Source: Thermoplasmata archaeon
Lineage (GTDB): Archaea; Thermoplasmatota; Thermoplasmata; Thermoplasmatales; Thermoplasmataceae
Length of the DNA stretch: 14,444 nucleotides
Assembly (NCBI GenBank): GCA_021799755.1
Contig: JAJYZU010000016.1
Coordinates: 1 to 14,444 of the forward strand
Direction of reading: 5' to 3'
The position numbers and the translations under genes are program-made. Positions 7,029 through 14,048 of the stretch are shown here, piece after piece. The notes beneath the pieces were generated by a model, which was not told the origin of the DNA, searched no databases, and saw nothing but the letters and a program-made list of their open reading frames with translations. Numbering within the stretch: the stretch's first letter is position 1; each line of letters opens with the position of its first letter.

Positions 7029-7119
7029 TGCTGTATACGTGGGATCATCTCCCTCCTAACGGTGATCCCACAATAACGTTGGTGATATTTTACTTATCAG
7101 GGCTATCCAGCCCTCTTAA
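7029..7119 (-). ncRNA. IS110 left-end leader, candidate bridge RNA region
   Basis: The segment directly upstream of the transposase holds two perfect stems. GTGGGATCA (7039-7047) pairs with TGATCCCAC (7063-7071) around a 15-base loop, and GGGCT (7100-7104) pairs with AGCCC (7109-7113) around a 4-base loop. Known IS110-group elements encode a structured guide RNA in exactly this position. A TATA-like minus-strand TAAAATATC lies at 7084-7092. Which bases bind target and donor, and the exact RNA ends, cannot be read from one copy. An alternative is a structured 5' leader that controls translation. Confidence 0.35.
7039..7071. other. Strong hairpin before the IS110 transposase start
   Basis: Nine-base perfect arms GTGGGATCA/TGATCCCAC flank a loop that reads AGGAGGGAGA on the minus strand. 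The hairpin ends ten bases before the ATG at 7028. Confidence 0.7.
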
Positions 7120-7368
7120 GCATCCCATCAGAGTCGGGAAAAGTGGAATAATATAAATATCACGGTGGAGGAAGGCACACATGAATTGTCATCCATAAAC
7201 TGCATTTCAGTACAGGCAAGTGCCGTCAAATACAACCAGATACCGGAACCAAGGGAACTTGGTTCAAAACTCCTTGCTGCACTTTCAGTAACATTACCAA
7301 AGGCAATCCCATGCAGCGGTATACAGATAACCACGAGGAAAAAACTGGAACTTAAACGGAAGAAATAG
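7120..7368 (+). pseudogene. Transposase-like C-terminal remnant
   Basis: An open frame begins after a TAA at 7117-7119 and has no convincing start. It reads EKWNNINITVEEGTHELSS, then IKYNQIP-like VKYNQIPEPRELGSKLLAAL, and ends ITTRKKLELKRKK. The basic tail and the QIPxPxxLGxKLLAAL pattern are what I associate with the ends of archaeal DDE transposases, though I cannot name the family with certainty. An in-frame GTG at 7165 would give 67 aa, but there is no promoter or ribosome site. The missing N-terminal part is not present on the other side of the IS110 gene. It was probably truncated by the IS110 element or an earlier deletion. Confidence 0.45.
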
Positions 7369-7376
7369 GAAAACAC

Positions 7377-7727
7377 GCTATCTCTGTCAGGTTATTCTTC
7401 TTTATTTTCATGGAACTTCCGTTTCAAACCCCTGTTTTCTTTTCCATTCCCGAATCTCTGATTTATCATTGGAGCCGTGTTTGAGCTTTCCAGCAGCCAT
7501 AATTATCATATGAACACATGGTATATGAATATTATTATAGAATATCAGCTATTATAGGCAGCAATCAAACCAAAGAGCAGTATTATCGCAATATACTCAT
7601 CAACGTGAAAGTCCGATGACCCAAATTCTTTCAGTTACATCTTCATAAAAATGTCGGTAAAAGACTCGGAGAGGCACGGGTACATCCCTTAGAAGAAACT
7701 ATGCGCGTAAAAACGTCAGTATTATAG
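7377..7727. other. Intergenic A+T-rich stretch without a clear gene
   Basis: This is the gap between the transposase remnant and the end of the siroheme cluster. The only candidate is a 30-codon minus-strand frame at 7408-7500, listed separately. Otherwise I see irregular A/T tracts (7505-7560) and no tRNA, repeat pair or inverted repeat worth calling. A T-tract on the minus strand just after the precorrin-2 dehydrogenase stop could end the cluster's transcript. Confidence 0.5.
7408..7500 (-). CDS. Possible 30-aa small protein
   Basis: The frame runs from ATG 7500 to TGA 7408 and encodes a highly charged peptide starting MAAGKLKHGSNDKSEIREWK. An A/T block on the minus strand at 7521-7534 lies about 27 bases before the ATG, the distance of the other leaderless promoters here. 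There is no ribosome site. Thirty codons can be open by chance, so this is only a candidate. Confidence 0.22.
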   Translation of the reverse strand: MAAGKLKHGSNDKSEIREWKRKQGFETEVP

Positions 7728-8354
7728 CTAAAAGTGATAGGAAAGCGATTCGCCAAGAATGTACGCCTCCTCAAATTTGTTCTCATCTATAAGTTCCCAA
7801 AAACGGTCCGTATTAAACAGCCGACCAAAGAAAAGTCCTTTTCTGTGAAGATCGCTTATGTGTACATCACGCCTTAGCTTCTGTATTACGGGCATGGCGC
7901 GTAGGTAGCGATAACTCTGGCACATCAATAAATCCCTTAAGAATACTGAAAATGATGGTGATTTGCCTAAAGTGGAGACAGAAATTATCACTCCTTCCTG
8001 TTCAGTGGAAGCGGGGAAAATTAATGGGCTTTCCGCATGATCCACTCTGTTGTACAGAATCTCACGTTGTATGCATTCGTTTTCTATACGATCATTGAGA
8101 TTTTCATTGTTTGTTGCTATTATCACCATGTATGCACCGGCCAGGGGCATGGCAATTTCGAACGACGCATCCATATCTATGCGTAGCGTATCTACAGTCA
8201 GCTTATCGAACGCACTGTCAAAGGCAGTGGCAATCGCTGTAACTATACCTCCATGATCTAATATCTGCTTAGCCTTTCTGGCAGCAATCTTGCCTCCTCC
8301 AAAAATGACTACTTTTCTGTTCTCGATATTTATCATGACCGGCAAAAAAGTCAT
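7728..8354 (-). CDS. Precorrin-2 dehydrogenase / sirohydrochlorin ferrochelatase
   Basis: The enzyme oxidises precorrin-2 with NAD+ to sirohydrochlorin and is likely to insert iron, giving siroheme. The 208-aa protein matches the N-terminal half of CysG and yeast Met8p. A Rossmann fold has GGGKIAARKA (residues 19-28). It is followed by the family's IIATNNENLN and NRVDHAESPLIFPA, and by VSTLGKSPSFS, which corresponds to the usual ISTGGKSP loop, with Leu in place of the first Gly. A helical dimerisation/chelatase tail ends the protein. It is the last gene of the cluster, starting three bases after the methyltransferase stop, with GGAG overlapping that gene's end as ribosome site. The chelatase activity is inferred. 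Confidence 0.88.
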   Translation of the reverse strand: MTFLPVMINIENRKVVIFGGGKIAARKAKQILDHGGIVTAIATAFDSAFDKLTVDTLRIDMDASFEIAMPLAGAYMVIIATNNENLNDRIENECIQREILYNRVDHAESPLIFPASTEQEGVIISVSTLGKSPSFSVFLRDLLMCQSYRYLRAMPVIQKLRRDVHISDLHRKGLFFGRLFNTDRFWELIDENKFEEAYILGESLSYHF

Positions 8355-8357
8355 GCT

Positions 8358-9146
8358 CTAGCTCCTTTTTTTTTCATTGTTGCCAATGAAATGATCTAGC
8401 AACCAAAGCCTGACTACATCTCCAATAATAATTATACCCGGAGATCTTATCATCTCACGCTTAACCCGTTGCGCTATTTCAGATAAATTCCCAGATATGA
8501 TCTTCTCATCTACTCTTGTTCCATTCTGTATGACTACTACTGGCTTATTCCCATCCATTCCATTAAGCATTAGTTCTGCTGTTATTCTTTCAATTTCACT
8601 GATCCCCATCAGAATTACTACTGTGCCTTGAAACTGTGAAACGTTTTTCCAATCCAGATCTTCACCTCGTTTCCTACGGCCCGTCACAATCAAGATGGAT
8701 GAAGACAAATCTCGCTGAGTCAGCGGCAGTCCAATACTCGTCGGAACGCCAAGAGCCGAACTCACTCCCGGCACAATTTCGAATTTAATTTGTTTTCTCC
8801 TCAATAACCCGATTTCCTCCCACCCTCTTCCAAATAAAAAAGGGTCTCCACCCTTCAATCTAACAACATTATACCCCCGTGAAATATACGTATCTATATC
8901 ATCATATATGTGTTCAATTCTTTGCGTCGAATCATTGGCGAATTCTGTTTTCACCGAGAGAGATATCTTTTTTTTGTCGAATGTCTCCAACAAATCGTTG
9001 CTTATCAATTGGTCATAGATAACGACATCCGCAGATTCCAACAATGATCTGCCCTTGACGGTAATTAGATCAGGGTCTCCTGGTCCAGCACCAACTATGA
9101 AAACCATCCCTTTCTTTATTATAGAATCTTTTAGCTCATTTTTCAT
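8358..9146 (-). CDS. cobA: Uroporphyrinogen-III C-methyltransferase (SUMT)
   Basis: This enzyme adds two methyl groups from S-adenosylmethionine to uroporphyrinogen III, giving precorrin-2, the branch to siroheme and cobalamin. The 262-aa protein shows all family signatures: VGAGPGDPDLIT (18-29), RLKGGDPFLFGRGWEE (96-111), VPGVSSALGVP (125-135) and a GLPLTQRDLSSS segment (139-150). It is a stand-alone methyltransferase, not fused to the dehydrogenase as in CysG. Here the context, immediately upstream of the siroheme-forming dehydrogenase and in the same cluster as a siroheme enzyme, points to siroheme rather than cobalamin. A 159-base gap separates it from the regulator gene upstream, with a possible internal promoter. 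The eight-A run near its 3' end (GAAAAAAAAGG) is prone to slippage. Confidence 0.92.
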   Translation of the reverse strand: MKNELKDSIIKKGMVFIVGAGPGDPDLITVKGRSLLESADVVIYDQLISNDLLETFDKKKISLSVKTEFANDSTQRIEHIYDDIDTYISRGYNVVRLKGGDPFLFGRGWEEIGLLRRKQIKFEIVPGVSSALGVPTSIGLPLTQRDLSSSILIVTGRRKRGEDLDWKNVSQFQGTVVILMGISEIERITAELMLNGMDGNKPVVVIQNGTRVDEKIISGNLSEIAQRVKREMIRSPGIIIIGDVVRLWLLDHFIGNNEKKRS

Positions 9147-9198
9147 TTACAATACCTTCTTTTTGACTTCTTTCAATTAATGTTTTCACGAAACCCAG

Positions 9199-9210
9199 CA
9201 ATAAATTTCC
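9199..9210 (-). promoter_or_regulatory. Possible internal promoter for cobA
   Basis: Minus-strand GGAAATTTATTG lies in the 159-base gap. It is centred about 58 bases before the cobA ATG, so initiation near 9178 would give a leader of about 32 bases with AAGGT as ribosome site. It is plausible but weak. Confidence 0.3.
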
Positions 9211-9305
9211 TTACTACTGTGAGGCATCTTTGTTTTATCAAACAGTATCTTATGCAGGAATTAAAATGATTTACACACCTCCTAAAGCATCATCGTATAG
9301 AATAC

Positions 9306-9704
9306 CTACACGGTCATGTCGTTGAGTTTGTTGCGATTCCTCGATTCGCTGATAGCTAGGTATATGTTTTCGTTGGCCAGGAGTTTCATACAGACCTTGT
9401 TTATCATTAAGGTCAAGTCATTACCTGTTGCTCCGTTTCGAATTCTTTCAGCTATCAACTTTATGTTGTTCGAAAACTCCGGCATATCTACTAGGGCCCT
9501 ATTGCCCCCCCTTATACCTAATATATAATTACTTACAGCCTGCTGCTTTATGCCAAAAGCCTCTGCGACCCTTTCCTGCGTGAAGTGATGATCTCTTACC
9601 AATCCCAGTGCCAGGGTACTCCTTATGGTTGAACAGATTATGTTAGCCGCCATATCAAAAGGGGCTCGTGTATTCTCTCTTTCCAACCCATATTTTTTCT
9701 TCAT
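9306..9704 (-). CDS. HTH transcriptional regulator (XRE-like, archaeal COG2522 type)
   Basis: The 132-aa protein has a clear helix-turn-helix, FTQERVAEAFGIKQQAVSNY (about residues 41-60), followed by ILGIRGG. The pattern TQxxVAxxxGIxQxAVSxYxxGxRG is that of small archaeal XRE-like regulators. The N-terminal helix (IICSTIRSTLALGLV) and the C-terminal half (residues 75-132, helical) probably dimerise. There are two Cys, one in each part, which could sense redox or metal, but this is speculative. A GGTG lies before the ATG at 9704. It sits inside the sulfite reductase/siroheme cluster, so control of this operon is the natural hypothesis, with the palindrome at 11501-11517 as candidate site. Confidence 0.75.
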   Translation of the reverse strand: MKKKYGLERENTRAPFDMAANIICSTIRSTLALGLVRDHHFTQERVAEAFGIKQQAVSNYILGIRGGNRALVDMPEFSNNIKLIAERIRNGATGNDLTLMINKVCMKLLANENIYLAISESRNRNKLNDMTV

Positions 9705-9716
9705 AGTCTACACCGG

Positions 9717-9962
9717 CTAATTTTTAATCTCTATTTTCCACACATTTTTTTTAATCTCTATCACAGAGCTAATTGTCAATCCTAAATTTAGCAATTCATC
9801 TTTTATTATATCTATGGATGGCGGGCTATCCAGTGTTACTTCAAGGACGTCTTTAGTTTTAAGTTCCATCGCCCTAAAAACAGTGAGCACTTCCGGATAG
9901 GGGCATGGAAGGCCAACAACATTAAGACTCGTTCTTTTCTTATTTTTAGATATCATTATCAC
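9717..9962 (-). CDS. tusA: TusA-family sulfur carrier protein
   Basis: This small (about 79-81 aa) beta-alpha-beta protein has the LPCPYPEV motif, a CPxP signature whose Cys (residue 20) carries persulfide sulfur in the family. The following VFRAMELKTKDVLEVTLDSP fits the TusA/SirA fold. It may receive or hand over sulfane sulfur linked to the neighbouring reductase, or feed sulfur into tRNA or cofactor modification; the partner is unknown. It starts seven bases after the reductase stop, so co-transcription is nearly certain. The annotated start is GTG 9962; an in-frame ATG at 9956 is equally possible, since GGGTGA overlaps the GTG and could be its ribosome site. Confidence 0.85.
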   Translation of the reverse strand: MIMISKNKKRTSLNVVGLPCPYPEVLTVFRAMELKTKDVLEVTLDSPPSIDIIKDELLNLGLTISSVIEIKKNVWKIEIKN

Positions 9963-9969
9963 CCTTACA

Positions 9970-11472
9970 TTATTCCATTAACTCAACCAGTTCATTAACC
10001 GATTGCCTTTGGCAGAAGCTTCTGAACGTTTCATCACCTGTTTTTTTCTGGGTGAACCTCTCTATGATATTTCCGAGTCTGATGTCGAGTTCGGCTGTAG
10101 GAACAGCACGTTTTACGAGTCTTCCGAACGAGGGATTCGTTCCAAGTCCACCACCTAGATACAAGTTATATCCCTCTATCGTGCTATTACTGTCGCGAAT
10201 CCGCATTGCTTGTAAGCCTATATCTGCTATCGGAAATCTGCTGCATGCACTTGGACAACCACTGACTGATAACTTTAGGTTGAGTGCATGGAGTTTTGCA
10301 CCAAATCTCTCCTCAAGATAGTGCACAATCTCTCTGGTTCTCGCTGACGTACTATCTGATGTAACTGCTAACCTGCAAAATGCAGCACGGCAGGACAGTG
10401 CAGTCCAAGCCAAGGGAAAATCATTGAACGGAAGCCCAATGCTCCTCATCTCCTGAATTATTTTGCTTGTGTTTTTCCACTCAACTCCGGTGAAAATTAA
10501 ATTTTGAAAGGGCGTAAGCCGTAATTCTGATGAACCGTAGGTTTCTGCAATCTCTGCTATCTTGAGCATCTGGGCGCTCGTTAGTTCTCCATTTTGAATG
10601 GGGTAGTTGATGTAACAATATTCATCGGCTTTCTGGGGATTGATTCCGATATGCTCGTTTCCACTTGTATCAAGTGCGCCTTGGTTGAACTTATCGAGTT
10701 TTCCGCCAGCCACATTTTGGAGGTTTTCCCTAATCCAGTCTATGCCCATTTTATCAACAAAGAATTTGAACCGGGAACGTGCCTTGCTGTCTCGTGGGCC
10801 TATATCACGATACATTTGGAGAAGCGCCTTGATAACCTCCAAATAGTCTTCCTTGTGAATAAACACCCCTAATGGTTTTCCGATATGTGGTGGAGTACCT
10901 GTTCCACCACCAAGAAATGCTACAAAACCAACCTCGCCATTTTCATTTTTAGTTGCTACCAAAGCCAGATCTTGAATTTCAGGAGAAACACAGTTCTTTG
11001 GGCAACCGGAAATAGATATCTTGAATTTTCTCGGTAGATCAAGAAAATCTCTGTTTCCAGCCAGAAATTTCTTAACTTTATTTATGAAGGGCAAACAGTC
11101 TATCAACTCAAACTTGTCTACACCGGAGGCAGGACACCCAACAACATTCCGTACATCTCCAAAATGAGCCATCGGTTTCCACTGACCGCAAAAATCGGTT
11201 GTAAAGCCAATCTTTTCTAATTTTTCAAAAATCTCTATCGATTCCATACCCTTGATCCAGTGCATCTGTATATCCTGTCTTGATGTTATCTCTGCGTATT
11301 TTTTCCCGTATTTTTCTGATATATTTGCAATGTCTCTGAATTGTTCTGTTGTTAAAACGCCACCAGGAATGGAAACTCTCAGAAAATGCTTGGATTCCAT
11401 CCCCTTCTCGCAGCCTATAGCATATCTATCCGCAAAACGCATTACGTTGTTAGAGTTGATATTTCCAACCAT
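9970..11472 (-). CDS. Ferredoxin-type sulfite (or nitrite) reductase, siroheme/4Fe-4S
   Basis: The family reduces sulfite to sulfide, or nitrite to ammonia, with six electrons from ferredoxin. The 500-aa protein has the doubled fold. Half one carries the substrate-binding basic residues expected from the E. coli hemoprotein: R32 (FLRVSIPGG), R65 (TSRQDIQ), K149 and K151 (LPRKFK). Half two carries the cluster and siroheme ligands, C361/C366 (SCRAAFC) and C406/C410 (SGCPSAC). The first pair is spaced C-x4-C, whereas the family norm is C-x5-C. Half one also has C113 and a SGCPKNC (C157/C161). Sulfite is favoured by the lysines and the TusA neighbour. It is first in a cluster with siroheme synthesis, and starts at ATG 11472 with a TATA box 25-26 bases upstream. 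No reductase partner for NADPH is encoded nearby. Confidence 0.87.
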   Translation of the reverse strand: MVGNINSNNVMRFADRYAIGCEKGMESKHFLRVSIPGGVLTTEQFRDIANISEKYGKKYAEITSRQDIQMHWIKGMESIEIFEKLEKIGFTTDFCGQWKPMAHFGDVRNVVGCPASGVDKFELIDCLPFINKVKKFLAGNRDFLDLPRKFKISISGCPKNCVSPEIQDLALVATKNENGEVGFVAFLGGGTGTPPHIGKPLGVFIHKEDYLEVIKALLQMYRDIGPRDSKARSRFKFFVDKMGIDWIRENLQNVAGGKLDKFNQGALDTSGNEHIGINPQKADEYCYINYPIQNGELTSAQMLKIAEIAETYGSSELRLTPFQNLIFTGVEWKNTSKIIQEMRSIGLPFNDFPLAWTALSCRAAFCRLAVTSDSTSARTREIVHYLEERFGAKLHALNLKLSVSGCPSACSRFPIADIGLQAMRIRDSNSTIEGYNLYLGGGLGTNPSFGRLVKRAVPTAELDIRLGNIIERFTQKKTGDETFRSFCQRQSVNELVELME

Positions 11473-11493
11473 TCATGCATTAATGTCTTATAA

Positions 11494-11517
11494 TATATAA
11501 ATACAACGCCGTTGTAT
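11494..11517 (-). promoter_or_regulatory. Promoter and palindromic operator of the sulfite reductase cluster
   Basis: On the minus strand TTTATATA (11494-11501) is centred about 25.5 bases before the ATG 11472, implying a leaderless mRNA. Abutting it upstream, at the BRE position, is a perfect 17-bp palindrome, ATACAACG-C-CGTTGTAT (11501-11517). A protein bound there would compete with TFB/TBP, so repression is the simplest reading. The candidate ligand is the HTH protein of the same operon. Confidence 0.6.
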
Positions 11518-11547
11518 AATAGTTGGTGATATGGCGTCAAAATAATC

Positions 11548-13157
11548 TTAGATTTTAATCGATTCGATCCATGTTTTCAATTCCTTCTCTGATAATTCTT
11601 CGTGTATTTCAAGAATTTTGACAAGAGCGTCAAGTATTGGTTTCCTTTTCCCGTCTTTCCGTATGACAGGTTCACATGGATTGGGCCTTATGAGTTTCTT
11701 TGCTTTATCCATCTCCTCTCTGGTGATTGATGTGAATTCTTTGAGAAAATCAATCCTCGATAGGATTTTATCAATGTATCGTTCGTTTTCCATGTTGGAA
11801 AGGATCGCAGTAAGGGCTCCGAACATGCCCATTTCCTTGGATGTCTGTGATCTTCCTGTCCGTCTTCGGATGTGCATCCTGCTCCACCTGTGACCTATCT
11901 CCTCGATTCTGTTGTGTCTCACAACGTTGATGGTTTTACCGTCCTTCTCGATGACGGGAGAGGGAAGCTCTTCCCTGTGATCTTCTATGCGATTTTCAAA
12001 TATTTTGGATATCCTCCCGAGTTCACCACCGGCGAATTTAACCTCCTCCATGATTGCTGACATTGCGCTGTTAAGATCTTTACCCATGGCACTGACGTCA
12101 ACAACTTCCTTCCGGGATTCTCCGGAACTCATCTCTCTGGATACCCTTAACGCTTTCCTGATCTTTTCGAACCATGACCATGTCCTTGCCAGTATGCGGT
12201 ATTCTTCCAGAACGGACTGGTTCCTAGTGATCTTCACTATTGCGGCGTGAAGATCAAGGACGTCTTTCGCCTTCATAAGATGTGACGCATTCCATCCCAT
12301 GATCTTTTTTAGCATATCCTCGATCTCCATGCATCTTTCCAGTAGCTGAAAATATGGCAGTACGAAGGGAAACTTGCTTGGTATGGATCTTGGATGCAGG
12401 ATGTATTCAGCGGCTATTGCAATCCACAGTTTCTCAGCGTACATTATTCCTGATCCCCTTTCAGGAATTGTTATTGAAGCGATTGCCGCAAGTGTCTTCG
12501 TTGACACCATTGCATCCCTCAGGTCAGAATACGACTCAAAGACGTCCCTTCCCATGGCCTTGATGAAATGGTAATGGCAGATCAGCTGCAGTATTTCCCT
12601 GAATACTATGGATACAGATTCTCTTATTGCGGGTCCATGTCCCTCAGAACGGAGAGGGGATCGCCGAAGACGTCTTTTATTTCCTGAAGAAACGGTATTA
12701 TGTATTCACTGCTCTCCGACGGCATGATTCTGGCATCAATCGTAATCTCCGTGATGCCGTCCTTCGTCGCCATGAAAACTATCTCGTCGCCGGATTCACC
12801 CGTGCCGTCGAGATGCAGGACGTATTCTTTCAGTTCCAGATCCTTCAGATGCCTTCTGTGGATGCAGTAGAATCGGATAAGGAATTCCCTTGAGAGATTG
12901 GATATCTCCCCCGTGGATATGCTGATTCCAAGGGATTCCATGAGTATCTATATTTCTGATCTCTGATAGTCAAGTAACCAGCGCAATAACCCTACTGCTA
13001 TGGCTATCCTTGGATCGAAATCCGAACCATTGATAAGTGTACCAATGGCATTTCTGTTCGTTTCTCCATGATCAGGGCAATTTCTCACGTGAACCCTGAG
13101 ATCCAGATGACCTGACAGGGTTCTGAGTTCTCTTTGATAGGTATACCATTCCTTCAG
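11548..13157 (-). pseudogene. DDE transposase, truncated with a stop and a frameshift
   Basis: Read from high to low coordinates, the frame begins directly after the methyltransferase stop (LKEWYTYQRELRTLSGHL, then NCPDHGE and DFDPRIAIAVGLLRWLL). It meets an in-frame TAG (12948-12950, perhaps a former CAG) and continues ILMESLGISISTGEISNLS to the catalytic YVLHLDGTGESGDE. At 12635-12636 one G appears lost: adding it turns RDMDPQ-stop into RDMGPAIRESVSIVFREI and joins the frame that runs to 11548. The second part has CHYHFIKAMGRD and a HNRIEEIGHRW...RRRTGRS region carrying the likely last acidic residue. The gene pattern resembles a widespread DDE family with HxDGT and LxHDMG motifs. No start codon survives and I find no terminal repeats. 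Confidence 0.75.
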
Positions 13158-14048
13158 TCAACCTGGCGGGATGAAATTTGATCCAAGGAGATCAAAATGG
13201 CCTGAACGGCCTTCCGGTTTGCTGTTTATGATCCTGGACGCTGGAATCTTTACGCTGTAAAATTCGCTGTACAACGATGAAATCTCCGGTGACCAGGAGT
13301 TGTTGAAAATTATCCTGGCACCTCTTTTTCCCATTTCCACACACTCATCCCTAAGCCGCTTCTGTTCGCTGAAGGGGAAGCCGCCGCTTGAATATGCGGT
13401 GAAGCTGGATGTGCTGGAGAGGGGAAAGTACGGCGGGTCGAGGTAGACAAGATCGCTAGCTGAAGCCTTGCTGCATGTGTAAGCGAAATCGCAGTTGTAG
13501 ATGTCCACAAGGGAAAGCATCCTGCTGAAGGCCATTATGTGCTCAGGATCCGGCATCGCCGGATTCCTGTACCTCCCAAAGGGTACGTTGAACTTTCCGG
13601 ATGCATTGACACGCCATAGACCGTTGTATCCATGCCGGTTAAGATACAGGAAGAGTGCTGCACGCTCGATCATTGCCCCCCTGAGTCCAATGATGTCATT
13701 AAATCTCTCCCTTGCAGAATAATATGAAGTGCTGCTGTTTTCGAAGGTCAAAGCTGCGACCTCGTCGAGCAGCTTCCCAGGGCTGTTCCTTACAACTGTG
13801 TACAGGTTTATCAGTTCGCCGTTGAGATCGGAGATTATGGCATGCCTTATTCTGCCAAGGTTGTAGAGTTCAACAAGTAGGGCACAGCCGCCCGCAAACG
13901 GCTCAATGTAGTTTTCGAAAGTTGCAGGGATCATTGGCAGAATCGCCGGCATCAGCTGCCTCTTCCCCCCTGCCCATTTTAAAATGGGCCTGAGAACCGT
14001 CGATTGCGACCTATCTGTCCCGGAGACTGGATATTTAATGCCCGTCAA
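13158..14048 (-). CDS. dam: Adenine-N6 DNA methyltransferase, Dam/D12 class
   Basis: The enzyme transfers a methyl group from S-adenosylmethionine to adenine N6. In the 296-aa protein, KWAGGKRQL (residues 24-32) and EPFAGG (49-54) are the S-adenosylmethionine motifs, and SDLNGELINLY (73-83) is the next family block. LYLNRHGYNGLWRVNASGKF (134-153) is typical of the Dam type, and DPPY (204-207) is the catalytic motif. GATC is the likely target by family but is not proven. No restriction endonuclease gene is visible on either side, so it looks solitary within this window. The start is TTG 14048, with ATG only in another frame (14058); the first conserved motif lies just 24 residues in, so the start cannot be much later. 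The stop abuts transposase remains. Confidence 0.88.
   Translation of the reverse strand: MTGIKYPVSGTDRSQSTVLRPILKWAGGKRQLMPAILPMIPATFENYIEPFAGGCALLVELYNLGRIRHAIISDLNGELINLYTVVRNSPGKLLDEVAALTFENSSTSYYSARERFNDIIGLRGAMIERAALFLYLNRHGYNGLWRVNASGKFNVPFGRYRNPAMPDPEHIMAFSRMLSLVDIYNCDFAYTCSKASASDLVYLDPPYFPLSSTSSFTAYSSGGFPFSEQKRLRDECVEMGKRGARIIFNNSWSPEISSLYSEFYSVKIPASRIINSKPEGRSGHFDLLGSNFIPPG
13972..13989. repeat. Perfect 18-bp palindrome inside dam
   Basis: GCCCATTTTAAAATGGGC lies over the codons for PILKWA near the N-terminus of the methyltransferase. It may be a consequence of the conserved ILKWAGG codons or a binding site. It contains a symmetric TATA-like core. Confidence 0.5.

Noticed and set aside
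9147..9305. A cobalamin-type riboswitch in the gap before cobA
   Set aside because: No B12-box-like conserved core or convincing set of stems can be found on the minus strand, and such riboswitches are not expected here.
7078..11531. The shared string GTTGGTGATAT at 7079-7089 and 11521-11531 as a common mobile-element end
   Set aside because: Only about 11 bases match, the sequences diverge on both sides, and matches of this length are expected by chance in a window this size.
5846..12950. Stop-codon recoding (TAG or TGA read as an amino acid), suggested by in-frame stops in several transposase frames
   Set aside because: Intact host genes use TGA (tyrA, MFS, dam) and TAG (cobA, precorrin-2 dehydrogenase) as ordinary terminators, and the in-frame stops occur only in mobile or decayed genes together with frameshifts.
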